Origin: DAOVRD01 sp964521715 | Lineage (GTDB): Bacteria; Planctomycetota; Brocadiia; SM23-32 | DNA length: 64,000 bases | Direction: 5' to 3' | Assembly: GCA_964521715.1 (NCBI GenBank) | Contig: CAZFSS010000010.1 | Location: forward strand, 71,161-135,160 | Shown: positions 17,747 to 25,831 of the stretch, in pieces | Layout: each line of letters starts with the position of its first letter | How positions within the stretch are numbered: position 1 is the stretch's first letter | The notes under the pieces: model-generated | What the model was told of the DNA's origin: nothing | The model's input: the letters and a program-made list of their open reading frames with translations, nothing else | Database searches by the model: none | Position numbers and translations under genes: made by a program

Positions 17747-18106
17747 ATGGCTGGAACCTCCTACAGAGATTTGCTGGTCTGGCAGAAAGCAGTCGACCTG
17801 GCGACCTGCGTCTACGAAACGACCCGCAACTTCCCGGCGGCCGAGAGGTATGCTCTAAGCGACCAGATGCGCCGTGCGGCCGTCTCTGTTCCGTCCAACA
17901 TCGCTGAAGGGCAGGCGCGGCAGAGCGCGAAGGAGTTTTCCCATTTCCTCTATGTTGCCCTCGGTTCTCTGGCCGAACTGGATACGCAGTTGACGATCGC
18001 GCGGAAGCTTGGCTACGTGGAAGAGGGCGAAACGGGGCCACTGGGCGGCAGGTTGACGGAAGTAAGGAGAATGGTCGGCGGTCTCTTGGCCAAGGTTGGC
18101 GCCTGA
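17747..18106 (+). CDS. S23-type four-helix-bundle protein (23S rRNA intervening-sequence family)
   Basis: 119 residues. It shows the family signature: YRDLLVWQKAVDLATCVYETTRNFP at the N terminus (first helix), YALSDQMRRAAVSVPSNIAEG in the middle, and FLYVALGSLAELDTQLTIARKLGY for the third helix. The family was first seen inside 23S rRNA intervening sequences and is related to the Avd accessory proteins of diversity-generating retroelements. Here it is free-standing with no reverse transcriptase nearby. Molecular function is unknown. It is flanked by inverted sets of heptanucleotide repeats and followed by a hairpin. Confidence 0.88.
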   Translation: MAGTSYRDLLVWQKAVDLATCVYETTRNFPAAERYALSDQMRRAAVSVPSNIAEGQARQSAKEFSHFLYVALGSLAELDTQLTIARKLGYVEEGETGPLGGRLTEVRRMVGGLLAKVGA

Positions 18107-18141
18107 GCGAGTGATTGGCTTCCAGCGATCGGCAAAAGATA

Positions 18142-18179
18142 GGGGCCATAAGCTGGCTTGCTTGCCAGCCTATGGCCTC
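18142..18179 (+). terminator. Hairpin after the four-helix-bundle gene
   Basis: Imperfect stem: GGGGCCATAAGCTGGC pairs with GCCAGCCTATGGCCTC around a short CTTGCTT-type loop. There is no U tract, so termination is inferred from position only. Confidence 0.5.
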
Positions 18180-18188
18180 TGTGATCTG

Positions 18189-18216
18189 ACAACTGGTAAC
18201 TGTTAACTGGCTGTTG
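18189..18216. repeat. Heptanucleotide repeat, right of the four-helix-bundle gene
   Basis: ACAACTG-GTAACTG-TTAACTG-GCTGTTG in 7-bp steps, the inverse orientation of the set at 17669-17702. It ends close to the 3' end of the hsp20 gene. Confidence 0.65.
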
Positions 18217-18219
18217 CCG

Positions 18220-18675
18220 TCACTTGATCTGGATCATCTTGGTCTTTGCGGCTTCGCCCTTCGGCATGCGCAGCCTCAGCACGCCGCCCTTGTACTCGGC
18301 CTCGATCTTCTCGGTGTCGACGTACTCGGGCAGGCGGATGCGCCGCTCGAAGTGGCCGTACCTGCGCTCGACCCTGTGGTAGCCTGCCCCTTCGGTCGCC
18401 TCTTCTTCCTTCTTCTCGCCCTTCAGGGTCAGGACGCCGTCGTCGACGGTCACGTCCAGATCCTCCTTCGTCATGCCCGGGATCTCGGCCGTCAGGATCA
18501 GGCCGTCTGCATCCTCGGCCACGTCGATGGCCGGCGTGAAGCGGCCTTCGGCCCACAGCTCGGGCAGGCCCGTCTCGCCTTCCCAGCCCTCAAACAGATC
18601 CTCGAACAGCCGGGGGAACCGCCATCCATACAGCCTGCTCAACGGCCCTGGCTTTCTGCGGATTATGTCGGCCAT
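18220..18675 (-). CDS. Small heat-shock protein, Hsp20/alpha-crystallin family
   Basis: 151 residues. A short variable N terminus (RLYGWRFPRLFEDLFEGW) is followed from about residue 45 by the alpha-crystallin domain: FTPAIDVAEDADGLILTAEIPGM, LTLKGEK, YGHFERRIRLPEYVD, and the ending YKGGVLRLRMPK typical of the A-x-x-x-G-V-L signature. It is an ATP-independent holdase that binds unfolding proteins and forms oligomers. An AAGGAGG Shine-Dalgarno precedes the ATG. No CIRCE element is seen upstream; a sigma54-type promoter is. Confidence 0.93.
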   Translation of the reverse strand: MADIIRRKPGPLSRLYGWRFPRLFEDLFEGWEGETGLPELWAEGRFTPAIDVAEDADGLILTAEIPGMTKEDLDVTVDDGVLTLKGEKKEEEATEGAGYHRVERRYGHFERRIRLPEYVDTEKIEAEYKGGVLRLRMPKGEAAKTKMIQIK

Positions 18676-18733
18676 AGTTGCGCCTCCTTCCGACGTCTAA
18701 AGGGCAATCGCGCTTCGTTCGCATCTATGGATT

Positions 18734-18749
18734 AGCAACACACGTGCCA
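18734..18749 (-). promoter_or_regulatory. sigma54-type (-24/-12) promoter of hsp20
   Basis: On the minus strand TGGCACGTGTGTTGCT matches the sigma54 consensus TGGCAC-N5-TTGC(A/T), with GG and GC ten bases apart. The start point would fall near 18723, about 48 bases before the hsp20 ATG. No enhancer-binding protein gene is in the window. Confidence 0.55.
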
Positions 18750-19071
18750 GGGACGCGCTTCCACCGTATGTGGCTTACTGATAATGCCTTAGAACACATC
18801 TGTTCGATCTTTAGCTGAGGCCCTCATCGGGTTTGGCTGCCAAACTGGCACTGCACGCGCGCCTGCTGCCGAACTGGCACCGCCCGGCGGCCCGGGCTCC
18901 GTGGCGGCGCCGATCCTTTTCGGGGGGCTGATCGCCTGCATCTACGTGGCCGTCAAGACGCGCCACGTGGCGGGCCTGAGCCTGGAAGCCCGCGAGCCGG
19001 AGGGGCAAGGGGACGAAGAATCGGGCCGGCCTGCGCGGCCCGGACGGGAGTCAGCGTCTCGATGGGGGCTC
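18750..19071. other. Gene-poor stretch between hsp20 and the DUF192 gene
   Basis: I see no well supported gene. A plus-strand open frame starting at a GTG at 18901 contains one short hydrophobic stretch (PILFGGLIACIYVAV), but it lacks a ribosome site and runs into the DUF192 gene antisense. It could be a decayed membrane-protein remnant. Confidence 0.4.
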
Positions 19072-19647
19072 TCAGCCCGATGGGGCGGGCGCTGCACGCG
19101 GCGCGTCGGTCTGGGTCTCGGGCGCCCGCTCTGACGCGGAGAGTGCGGCCGGCAGGATGAAGCGATCGCCGACCTCGACGTTCCGGTCCTCGAACCAGCC
19201 CGAACGGACCTCCAGCACGTAAGCGACCGGCTCGTCGGCAGTGATCACGCTGCGGTCGTTCTTCTTCATCTTCTGGATCTTCGCTATCGTGCCGTCCGCC
19301 TTGAGGAAAGCGATCGAAAGCTCAAAGCCCGTCTCCGCCTCGGAGAACTCGGGCTTCTGCGGCGGGTCGTAGACGTACAGCATCCCGTAACCCGGCTCCA
19401 GCCCCGGCCGTCCGGCCAGGCCGCGCCGCTTCTTCTGGCTCGTGTCAGCCACCTCGCACAGGATCTGGTAGGACCGATCCGACAGGTAGCCGGGCCTGTC
19501 GGCGAGCGTGATCGTCTCCAGTCTCGCGTCGGCAGGGCGGATCGGGGCCCTCGCCTGCTGCCGCATGCAGGCGCCGCGGCCGCTGAAGAGCGCCCCGACG
19601 AGCAAGAAGATCAGGACGAAGCTGACGAGTTGTTTCTTCCAGTTCAT
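19072..19647 (-). CDS. DUF192-family exported protein
   Basis: 191 residues from MNWKKQLVSF, with GAGAGGG as ribosome site. Residues 6-25 are a hydrophobic signal or anchor followed by GAC at about residue 27, a weak lipobox. The DUF192 domain is clear: GLAGRPGLEPGYGMLYVYD, ELSIAFLKADGTIAKIQKM and VAYVLEVRSGWFEDRNVEVGDRF, the usual strand order of this small beta-barrel. The function of the family is unknown; members are often exported. An Ala/Pro-rich tail follows the domain. Confidence 0.85.
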   Translation of the reverse strand: MNWKKQLVSFVLIFLLVGALFSGRGACMRQQARAPIRPADARLETITLADRPGYLSDRSYQILCEVADTSQKKRRGLAGRPGLEPGYGMLYVYDPPQKPEFSEAETGFELSIAFLKADGTIAKIQKMKKNDRSVITADEPVAYVLEVRSGWFEDRNVEVGDRFILPAALSASERAPETQTDAPRAAPAPSG

Positions 19648-19731
19648 GTGGGCGCCCTCTCGTCGTGCACTTATAGCACGGGCTGCGGAGCGTTTCAACG
19701 CGGCGCTGTTGCCCCCGGCCGGCGCGTGCAG

Positions 19732-19759
19732 TTGAATGCTGCGCCCGCCCGGACATAAT
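19732..19759 (+). promoter_or_regulatory. sigma70-type promoter of the pgi gene
   Basis: TTGAAT at 19732-19737, a 16-bp spacer and CATAAT at 19754-19759, 76 bp before the ATG. Confidence 0.5.
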
Positions 19760-19835
19760 GGTGCCCTCCGGGGGGCTCCGCTCAAGCGGCGCACCGCGAC
19801 GAAATGCCAACTGATCCCGAGAGGGCCGGCGAACG

Positions 19836-21233
19836 ATGAGGTCACAGAGCGTTGTCGAGCTGGACGTGACGAACGTCTTCCAGGACGCCGTCGGCGAGGA
19901 GCACGGCCTGAGCCCTGCCGAGCTGGACGGCCTGGCCGAACGCATCGCCCACTGCCGCCGCGACGTCGAGCGCAGGCGGGGCAAGGACGTCGGCTTCATG
20001 GAGCTGCCCTACGACTGCGATCTGGGCGAGCGGGTCAAGCAGAAGGCCGAGGAGCTGCGCGACTGGTGCAGGAATTTCGCCGTCCTGGGGATCGGCGGCT
20101 CGGCCCTCGGCAACATCGCCGTCCACGGGGCGCTCAACCACCCCTTCCACAACCTTCTGCCCGCCCGGCATCCGGGACGGCTGGGCGCGCCGCGTATCTT
20201 CGTCCTCGACAACGTGGACCCGGCCCTCATGGCGGGCTTTTGTGACGTCATCGGCGACGAGCTGGGAGCCACGGCCTTCAACGTCATCACCAAGTCCGGC
20301 ACGACCGCCGAGACGATGAGCCAGTTCCTGTTCGTGCGCGACTGGTTGCGGCGTGAGGGAGGCGATCCGGCGAGGCAGATCATCGCGACCACGGACGCAA
20401 GCGCCGAGAAGAGCCTCCTTCGGCGCATCGCCGAGGCGGGCGGCCACTTCACGCTGCCGATCCCCGCGAACGTGGGGGGGCGGTTCAGCGTTCTCAGCGC
20501 GGTCGGGCTCCTTAGCGCGGCGGTCGGCGGCGTGGACGTCGATGAGCTGCTTGCCGGCGCGGTGGTGATGGACGAGTGCTGCCGGGCCGAGGCGCTTGAC
20601 GAGAACCCCGCCGCCCTCTACGCCGCCATCCTCTACCTCTTCTACGGCAAGGGCAAGCCGATCACGGTCCTGATGCCCTACAGCAACGCCCTGCGGCGGC
20701 TGGCCGACTGGTACTGCCAGCTCTGGGCCGAAAGCCTGGGCAAGCGCGACGGCCTGACCGGCAGGGACGTCTTCGTGGGCCCGACGCCTGTCGGCGCCGT
20801 GGGCGTGACCGATCAGCATTCGGTCATGCAGCTCTACCAGGACGGGCGGTTCGACAAGGTCGTCACCCTCATTGAGGTGGAGGACCTCCTGGCGGGCGGC
20901 GCGGCCGGCCGGCCGGAAGGCCTGCCCATATGCCAGGGGGCGTGCGAGCAGGAGCTGTCCTACCTGGCCGAGGGCGCCTTTGGGGAGCTTCTTTCGGCGG
21001 AGCTGGCTGCCACGCGTTTCGCCCTGCGGGACAAGCACCGGCCGAACCTGACGCTCCGCATCCCCGCCGTCAGCGCCCGGGCGCTGGGCGAGCTCTTCAT
21101 GCTCCTCGAATACGCAGTGACTTACAGCGGCGGCCTTTACGACGTGAATCCGTTCGATCAGCCCGGGGTCGAGCTGGGCAAGAAGTACACGTACGGCCTG
21201 ATGGGGCGGGAAGGTTACGACCGCCCCTATTGA
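19836..21233 (+). CDS. pgi: Glucose-6-phosphate isomerase
   Basis: 465 residues, converting glucose 6-phosphate and fructose 6-phosphate in the cytoplasm. It has two SIS domains. Motifs in order: FAVLGIGGSALGN (first sugar-phosphate site), TKSGTTAET, RFSVLSAVGLLSA, SLGKRDGLTG, and near the C terminus YSGGLYDVNPFDQPGVELGK, which carries the lysine of the PGI signature. Length fits the shorter bacterial PGI type of about 450 residues. The two glycosyltransferases immediately downstream suggest a link to polysaccharide or glycoside synthesis, although a separate promoter stands between. Confidence 0.93.
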   Translation: MRSQSVVELDVTNVFQDAVGEEHGLSPAELDGLAERIAHCRRDVERRRGKDVGFMELPYDCDLGERVKQKAEELRDWCRNFAVLGIGGSALGNIAVHGALNHPFHNLLPARHPGRLGAPRIFVLDNVDPALMAGFCDVIGDELGATAFNVITKSGTTAETMSQFLFVRDWLRREGGDPARQIIATTDASAEKSLLRRIAEAGGHFTLPIPANVGGRFSVLSAVGLLSAAVGGVDVDELLAGAVVMDECCRAEALDENPAALYAAILYLFYGKGKPITVLMPYSNALRRLADWYCQLWAESLGKRDGLTGRDVFVGPTPVGAVGVTDQHSVMQLYQDGRFDKVVTLIEVEDLLAGGAAGRPEGLPICQGACEQELSYLAEGAFGELLSAELAATRFALRDKHRPNLTLRIPAVSARALGELFMLLEYAVTYSGGLYDVNPFDQPGVELGKKYTYGLMGREGYDRPY

Positions 21234-21270
21234 CGTGCGCCCCCTCGACGGGCCGGGGGGCGGGCACTCT

Positions 21271-21299
21271 TTGAAGGCGGGCCACCGCCCCATTATAAT
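21271..21299 (+). promoter_or_regulatory. sigma70-type promoter of the glycosyltransferase pair
   Basis: TTGAAG at 21271-21276, a 17-bp spacer and TATAAT at 21294-21299, about 82 bp before the GTG at 21381. Confidence 0.7.
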
Positions 21300-21380
21300 G
21301 ATGAGGAGTCATGCGTCGCCGGCGCGCTCGGCCGGGGCGCCGGGGGCGGCCGACGGCATCGTGGAGGAAGGAGCGTATCG

Positions 21381-23684
21381 GTGAGCGTCAGCGATCTGAA
21401 GGACGCCATTGCCTTCATATCGACCTATCCGCCCAGGCGGTGCGGGATTGCGACGTTCACGGGTGACCTCGTTTCCGCCGTCCGCAAGGCCACCGAGGGC
21501 CGGCTGCGCACGGTGGTCATGGCCGTGGACGACCCCGACGAGCGCCTCTCCTATTCCGACGACGTCGAGGACGCGCTCAGCCAGCACGACCATGCGGAGT
21601 ACGTGCGCGGTGCGGAGTTCCTCAACTACAACAACGTGCGCGCGGTCTCCCTTCAGCACGAGTTCGGCATCTTCGGCGGGCATGACGGCGCCTACGTCCT
21701 GGACCTGCTGCGGGAGCTGCGCTGCCCGATCATCTCCACCTTCCACACGGTTCTGAAGCAGCCCTCGGAGTCACAGCTCACCATCATGCGGGAGTTGATC
21801 GTTCTGAGCAGCCTGCTGGTGGTCATGAGCGAGCGGGCGGTTCGTTTCCTTCAGGAGGTCTACGACGCGCCGGAGCAGAAGATCCGCCTCATCCACCACG
21901 GCGTGCCGGAGATCCCGCTCGTCGAGCCGCAGCTCTACAAGGCGCAGTTCGAGATGACGGGTCGGGAGCTGATCCTGACCTTCGGCCTCCTGAACCCCGG
22001 CAAGGGCGTCGAGTACGCCCTGCAAGCCCTGCCCCCCGTCGTGGAGAAGTACCCCGACCTGTGCTACATCGTCCTGGGCGCCACGCATCCGAACGTCGTG
22101 AAGGAGCAGGGCGAGAGCTATCGCCTCAGCCTGCAGAGGCTGGCCAGGAACCTGGGCCTGCAGAGGAACGTGCTCTTCGCTGACCGTTTTGTGGCCCTGG
22201 CGGAGCTGTGCGAGTTCCTCAAGGCGACCGACCTCTACCTGACGCCGTACCTGAACCGCGAGCAGATTACGAGCGGCACGCTGGCCTACGCGCTGGGCGC
22301 GGGCAAGCCGATCGTCTCGACGCGCTACTGGTATGCGGAGGAGCTGCTGGCGGAGGGGCGGGGCGTCATCGTTGACTTCCGTGACCCGGCGGCCATGGCC
22401 GAGGCCATCCTCAGCCTGCTGTCCGATCCGGGGAAGCTGCGCGAGATGCGGGCGAACGCATACGAGTTCTCCCGCCGGATGACGTGGGGCGAGGTCGGGC
22501 AGCGCTACCTGGAAGCCTTCCGCGAGGCGATAACCACGCGGCGCGTCCGGGCCTCGATGCCGGACGTCAGCATGCGCCACGTGCTGCCCATCACGGGGCT
22601 GCCGCGGGCGCGGCTGGATCACCTGGAGCGGCTGAGCGACGACACGGGATTGCTCCAGCATGCCCGCTACTCCGTGCCCGACCGCTCGCACGGTTACTGC
22701 ACGGACGACAACACGCGGGCCCTGGTCGTCACGTCGAAGCACTACGACCTGTTCCGCTCGGCCCAGGCCGAACGCCTGCTGGGCATCTACCTGGCCTTCG
22801 TCAGCTACGCTCAGCGGGGCGACGGCCTGTTCCACAACTTCATCAGTTACGACAGGCGTTTCCTTGACGAGGTGAGCAGCGACGACTGCTACGGCAGGGC
22901 GCTCTGGGGGCTCGGCTACACGACCTATCGCGGCCCGACGCTCTATGCGAACCTGGCGCAGGAAGTCTTCGAGAATGCCCTCGGAAACCTGACGACCCTG
23001 AGCCTGCGGGGGCGCGCCTACGCCATCCTGGGCCTCTACTACTACCTTCAGCGCTACCCCGAGGCGGAGGACATCGCCGCCAAGATGGACCGCCTGGCGT
23101 CGGCCCAGGTGGACAGGTTCAAGGCGGCCTCCGGCGACGGTTGGCCCTGGTTCGAGGAAGCCGTCACGTACGACAGCGCCGTCATCCCCCAATCCCTCTT
23201 CCTTGGCTACGAAGTGACGGGCAAGGAGGAATACCGTCGGGTCGGGAAGGAGACGCTGGACTTCATCCTGGCGATGTGCGACCGCACGGACCACCTTTCG
23301 CTTGTGGGCAACGACGGCTGGCACGTGCGAGGCCAGGAGAAGCCGTCCTCCTTCGATCAGCAGCCCATAGACGCCTGCGGCCTCTGCGAGGCCTGCAAGG
23401 TGGCTTTCCGCCTGACGGGACGTCGGGAGTACCTGAAGCACATGCGCATGGCCTTCGACTGGTTCCTCGGGGTCAATGACCTGGGGGAATCCCTCTACAA
23501 CTTCAAGACCGCTGGCTGCTCGGACGGGCTGACCGCCGCTGGCGTCAACCAGAACCAGGGCGCCGAGAGCACGCTCTGCTTCCTGCTCGCGCTGCTCACG
23601 CTCACGGAGGTCTTCAGCGAGCAGGACCGTGCGGCCAGAGGAACGGCTGCGGGCCGCGGCGCGTTCTATGTCCCCAAGCTCTGA
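21381..23684 (+). CDS. Glycosyltransferase (GT4 type) fused to a six-hairpin glycosidase-like domain
   Basis: 767 residues with a GTG start behind GGAAGGAG. Residues ~8-375 are a GT-B glycosyltransferase: FISTYPPRRCGIATFTGDL for the acceptor-side loop, HHGVPEIP, LTFGLLNPGKGVEYALQALP, and a donor-site region ending ALGAGKPIVSTRYWYAEELL. From about residue 390 the sequence changes to an alpha/alpha-toroid with repeated aromatic motifs (HGYCTDDNTRALVV, YGRALWGLGY, WPWFEEAVTYDSAVIPQSL, IDACGLCEACK), as in glycosidase-like six-hairpin proteins. Such fusions occur near mannan-related genes; donor and acceptor cannot be told. It is probably cotranscribed with the next gene, 57 bp away. Confidence 0.8.
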   Translation: MSVSDLKDAIAFISTYPPRRCGIATFTGDLVSAVRKATEGRLRTVVMAVDDPDERLSYSDDVEDALSQHDHAEYVRGAEFLNYNNVRAVSLQHEFGIFGGHDGAYVLDLLRELRCPIISTFHTVLKQPSESQLTIMRELIVLSSLLVVMSERAVRFLQEVYDAPEQKIRLIHHGVPEIPLVEPQLYKAQFEMTGRELILTFGLLNPGKGVEYALQALPPVVEKYPDLCYIVLGATHPNVVKEQGESYRLSLQRLARNLGLQRNVLFADRFVALAELCEFLKATDLYLTPYLNREQITSGTLAYALGAGKPIVSTRYWYAEELLAEGRGVIVDFRDPAAMAEAILSLLSDPGKLREMRANAYEFSRRMTWGEVGQRYLEAFREAITTRRVRASMPDVSMRHVLPITGLPRARLDHLERLSDDTGLLQHARYSVPDRSHGYCTDDNTRALVVTSKHYDLFRSAQAERLLGIYLAFVSYAQRGDGLFHNFISYDRRFLDEVSSDDCYGRALWGLGYTTYRGPTLYANLAQEVFENALGNLTTLSLRGRAYAILGLYYYLQRYPEAEDIAAKMDRLASAQVDRFKAASGDGWPWFEEAVTYDSAVIPQSLFLGYEVTGKEEYRRVGKETLDFILAMCDRTDHLSLVGNDGWHVRGQEKPSSFDQQPIDACGLCEACKVAFRLTGRREYLKHMRMAFDWFLGVNDLGESLYNFKTAGCSDGLTAAGVNQNQGAESTLCFLLALLTLTEVFSEQDRAARGTAAGRGAFYVPKL

Positions 23685-23741
23685 CCTAACGGCCCACGGC
23701 GGCGCCGGCGTTGCAGCATCACTATCGAGGGTGAGAGCCCT

Positions 23742-24968
23742 GTGTCAGCGAAAAGACCCGTCGTCATGGTGAGCAGCTGGCCGCCGCGCAAGTGCGGCAT
23801 CGCCACCTTCGCCGAAGAGGCCATGGAGTTCATCCAGCGGTGCGAGCCGGACCGCCCGACCTACGTCATCTCCCACACCGACGGCAGCGGGCGAAACGTC
23901 TTTCCCATCATTGACATGGACCGCAAGGACTGGTATCGCCCCGTGGCCGACAAGGTCAAGGAGCTCGACCCCTACGCGGTCCACTTCCAGCACGAGTACG
24001 GCCTTTACAACCACGTGGATCAGCGGGGCGTCTCGGACATGAACGCCGGGTTCCTGAAGCTGCTGCAGCGCCTGAAGGGCTGGCCCACGGTCGTCGAGCC
24101 CCACACCGTGCACGGCAGGATGAAGGAGCACGAGGAACGGTTCATCCGCCGGCTCGCCCGCCTGTGCAACGTGCTGATCTTCAAGTGCCACTACCAGAAG
24201 TGGCGCCTCGACTGGACGTTCTCCACCAGCAAATGGGAGAGGCCGCGCAACATCGTCATCATCCCCCACGGGGCCCGTCCGGACAGGCGCATCGCGATCG
24301 ACAAAGTCGAAGACGTCAAAGCCGAGATCAGCCTCGGCGAGCTGCGGGGCAGGCACGTCATCGGACTGGTCGGCTGGATCCAGGCCAACAAGCGCTGGGA
24401 CATCATGACTGACATGTGGGACAGCGTGCACGACGAGATCTACCGCAAGACCGGCCAGGACTGGCTCCTGCTCGGCGCCGGCGACATCCGCGACCCGCAC
24501 GACCAGGGCGAGTTCCAGCGGTACGTCAACGGCGTCAAGCTGCTGGAGGAGAAGGGCATCGGCCATTTCTACCGCTTCACCCCGCGCGGCGACATCTACT
24601 ACAAGGTGATGGGCATCTGCGACTTCGTCGTCCTGCCCAGCATTGACGAGACCCAGTCGGGCACGCTGGCTCGCGTCATCGCCCTCAACAAGCCGTACGT
24701 GACGACCGCACCGATGGAGGGCCTGACCGCCCAGACGCTCGAAAGCGGCGGCGGCCTGCTGTTCACCAACAAGCAGATGCTGCGCGACGCCGTCGTGCGG
24801 CTGGCCACCGACGAGGGGCTCCGCTGGGACCTCGGCTTCAGGCTCTACCGGTATCTGATGGACGTGGTCAGCTGGGAGGTCATTGCCGGCAGGTACTTCG
24901 AGGCCTACGGCGCCGCCGACGCGGAGGTCCATGGCGGCAAGCCGATAGACATACCGCCCGAGTTCTGA
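23742..24968 (+). CDS. Glycosyltransferase, GT4 type
   Basis: 408 residues with a GTG start. The N-terminal MVSSWPPRKCGIATFAEEAMEF parallels STYPPRRCGIATF in the gene before it, so the two are related in their first domain, but this one has no toroid domain. Other landmarks: FQHEYGLYNHVDQRG, IIPHGARPDR, GLVGWIQANKRWDIM, and VLPSIDETQSGTLARVIALNKPYVT, the donor-nucleotide region where the usual EGFG motif is replaced by DETQSGT. No membrane segment; probably cytoplasmic, acting on a nucleotide-sugar donor. Confidence 0.8.
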   Translation: MSAKRPVVMVSSWPPRKCGIATFAEEAMEFIQRCEPDRPTYVISHTDGSGRNVFPIIDMDRKDWYRPVADKVKELDPYAVHFQHEYGLYNHVDQRGVSDMNAGFLKLLQRLKGWPTVVEPHTVHGRMKEHEERFIRRLARLCNVLIFKCHYQKWRLDWTFSTSKWERPRNIVIIPHGARPDRRIAIDKVEDVKAEISLGELRGRHVIGLVGWIQANKRWDIMTDMWDSVHDEIYRKTGQDWLLLGAGDIRDPHDQGEFQRYVNGVKLLEEKGIGHFYRFTPRGDIYYKVMGICDFVVLPSIDETQSGTLARVIALNKPYVTTAPMEGLTAQTLESGGGLLFTNKQMLRDAVVRLATDEGLRWDLGFRLYRYLMDVVSWEVIAGRYFEAYGAADAEVHGGKPIDIPPEF

Positions 24969-25018
24969 GGCGGCCGTCTCCGCCCGTCCAACCTCGCCCA
25001 CGCCGGAGGGGGCGCCAC

Positions 25019-25471
25019 ATGCAACTGCGCCACGTGGTGACGTGCTTCCTGCGCAACCCCGCCGACGGCACCGTTCTGCTCGGGCAGCGCAGCGACCGGG
25101 TGAGCACCTACCCGGGGCATTGGGCAGCGATCAGCGGCTCCGTGGAAGAGGCGGGCCCGGCCGAGCAGGCCTACCGGGAGATCGAGGAGGAGACCGGCCT
25201 GAGCCGCTCCCAGGTCGTTCTGCTCGGTGAGGGCCGGCCCGTCCGGTTCCCGGATCGGGAGCTGGGAGTGGTCTGGGTCGTGCACCCCTATCTGTTCCGC
25301 TGCGAGGCGCCCGAGGCGATCAGGACGGATTGGGAGCACGTTCGGTTCCAATGGACCGATCCCGGACGCATCTGCGAGCTGCGGACCGTGCCCGGGCTTG
25401 CCGAAGCGTACGAGGCCGCCGTGCGACAGCGGCGGGGGCCGCATGGCCTGGGCCGCCCAGAAGGCGCGTAG
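25019..25471 (+). CDS. NUDIX hydrolase
   Basis: 150 residues with a GGAGGGGG ribosome site. The N terminus (VVTCFLRNPADGTVLLGQRS, then YPGHWAAISGSVEE) and the box REIEEETGL place it in the NUDIX superfamily. The Nudix box is slightly shortened: the Glu normally eight residues before the Arg is not in register, so metal binding may rely on REIEEE. Substrate is not predictable (nucleoside diphosphate-X type). It starts 50 bp after the glycosyltransferase and could clear nucleotide sugars. Confidence 0.8.
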   Translation: MQLRHVVTCFLRNPADGTVLLGQRSDRVSTYPGHWAAISGSVEEAGPAEQAYREIEEETGLSRSQVVLLGEGRPVRFPDRELGVVWVVHPYLFRCEAPEAIRTDWEHVRFQWTDPGRICELRTVPGLAEAYEAAVRQRRGPHGLGRPEGA

Positions 25472-25492
25472 GGGCGTTTCGCGAAGCGCCCC
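25469..25492. repeat. GTAGGGGC-type palindrome at the end of the NUDIX gene
   Basis: GGGGCGTTTCG pairs with CGAAGCGCCCC with one mismatch, overlapping the TAG stop. It resembles the palindrome at 2663-2690 and may terminate transcription. Confidence 0.5.
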
Positions 25493-25596
25493 CCACAGCC
25501 GGCTCCGGGGAGTCCCAGGTCGTGAGCAGCGCTTCTCTCATTCTGTGGGCACGGGCTTTGCGTTCGTGGTCTGTCGCCAACTCCGGAGGTCCCGGC

Positions 25597-25794
25597 GTGA
25601 AGAACTTCCTGATCGTCGTCGCGCTCCTGATCGCTGCGGCAGCGGCGTATAAACTCTACGTCGGCGGCGCGTTAGACTCTCGGCAGGGCGAGCAACCCCG
25701 CGGCTCGATCCAGAGGGTGGTGGACAGCGGCAGGGACATCGGCCGCAGCACGGGCCGGGCGTTCGATTCAGTTACCTTCGGCGGCAGGAAATAG
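25597..25794 (+). CDS. Small N-terminally anchored protein
   Basis: 65 residues with a GTG start; GGAGGT at 25585-25590 is an excellent ribosome site and decides the start. VKNFLIVVALLIAAAAAYKLYV is a single membrane anchor or uncleaved signal, followed by about 40 polar residues (GSIQRVVDSGRDIGRSTGRAFDS). No family recognised. Confidence 0.55.
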   Translation: MKNFLIVVALLIAAAAAYKLYVGGALDSRQGEQPRGSIQRVVDSGRDIGRSTGRAFDSVTFGGRK

Positions 25795-25831
25795 GCCAGC
25801 CGCCCGGCTCGCCGCGCGCGTTCCTCTGCCC

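Noticed and set aside
17747..18106. Diversity-generating retroelement (Avd-like gene)
   Set aside because: The protein family is related to Avd, but no reverse transcriptase or template/variable repeat was seen nearby.
18901..19134. Possible 77-residue membrane protein with a GTG start
   Set aside because: No ribosome site, only one weak hydrophobic stretch, and the second half is antisense to the DUF192 gene.
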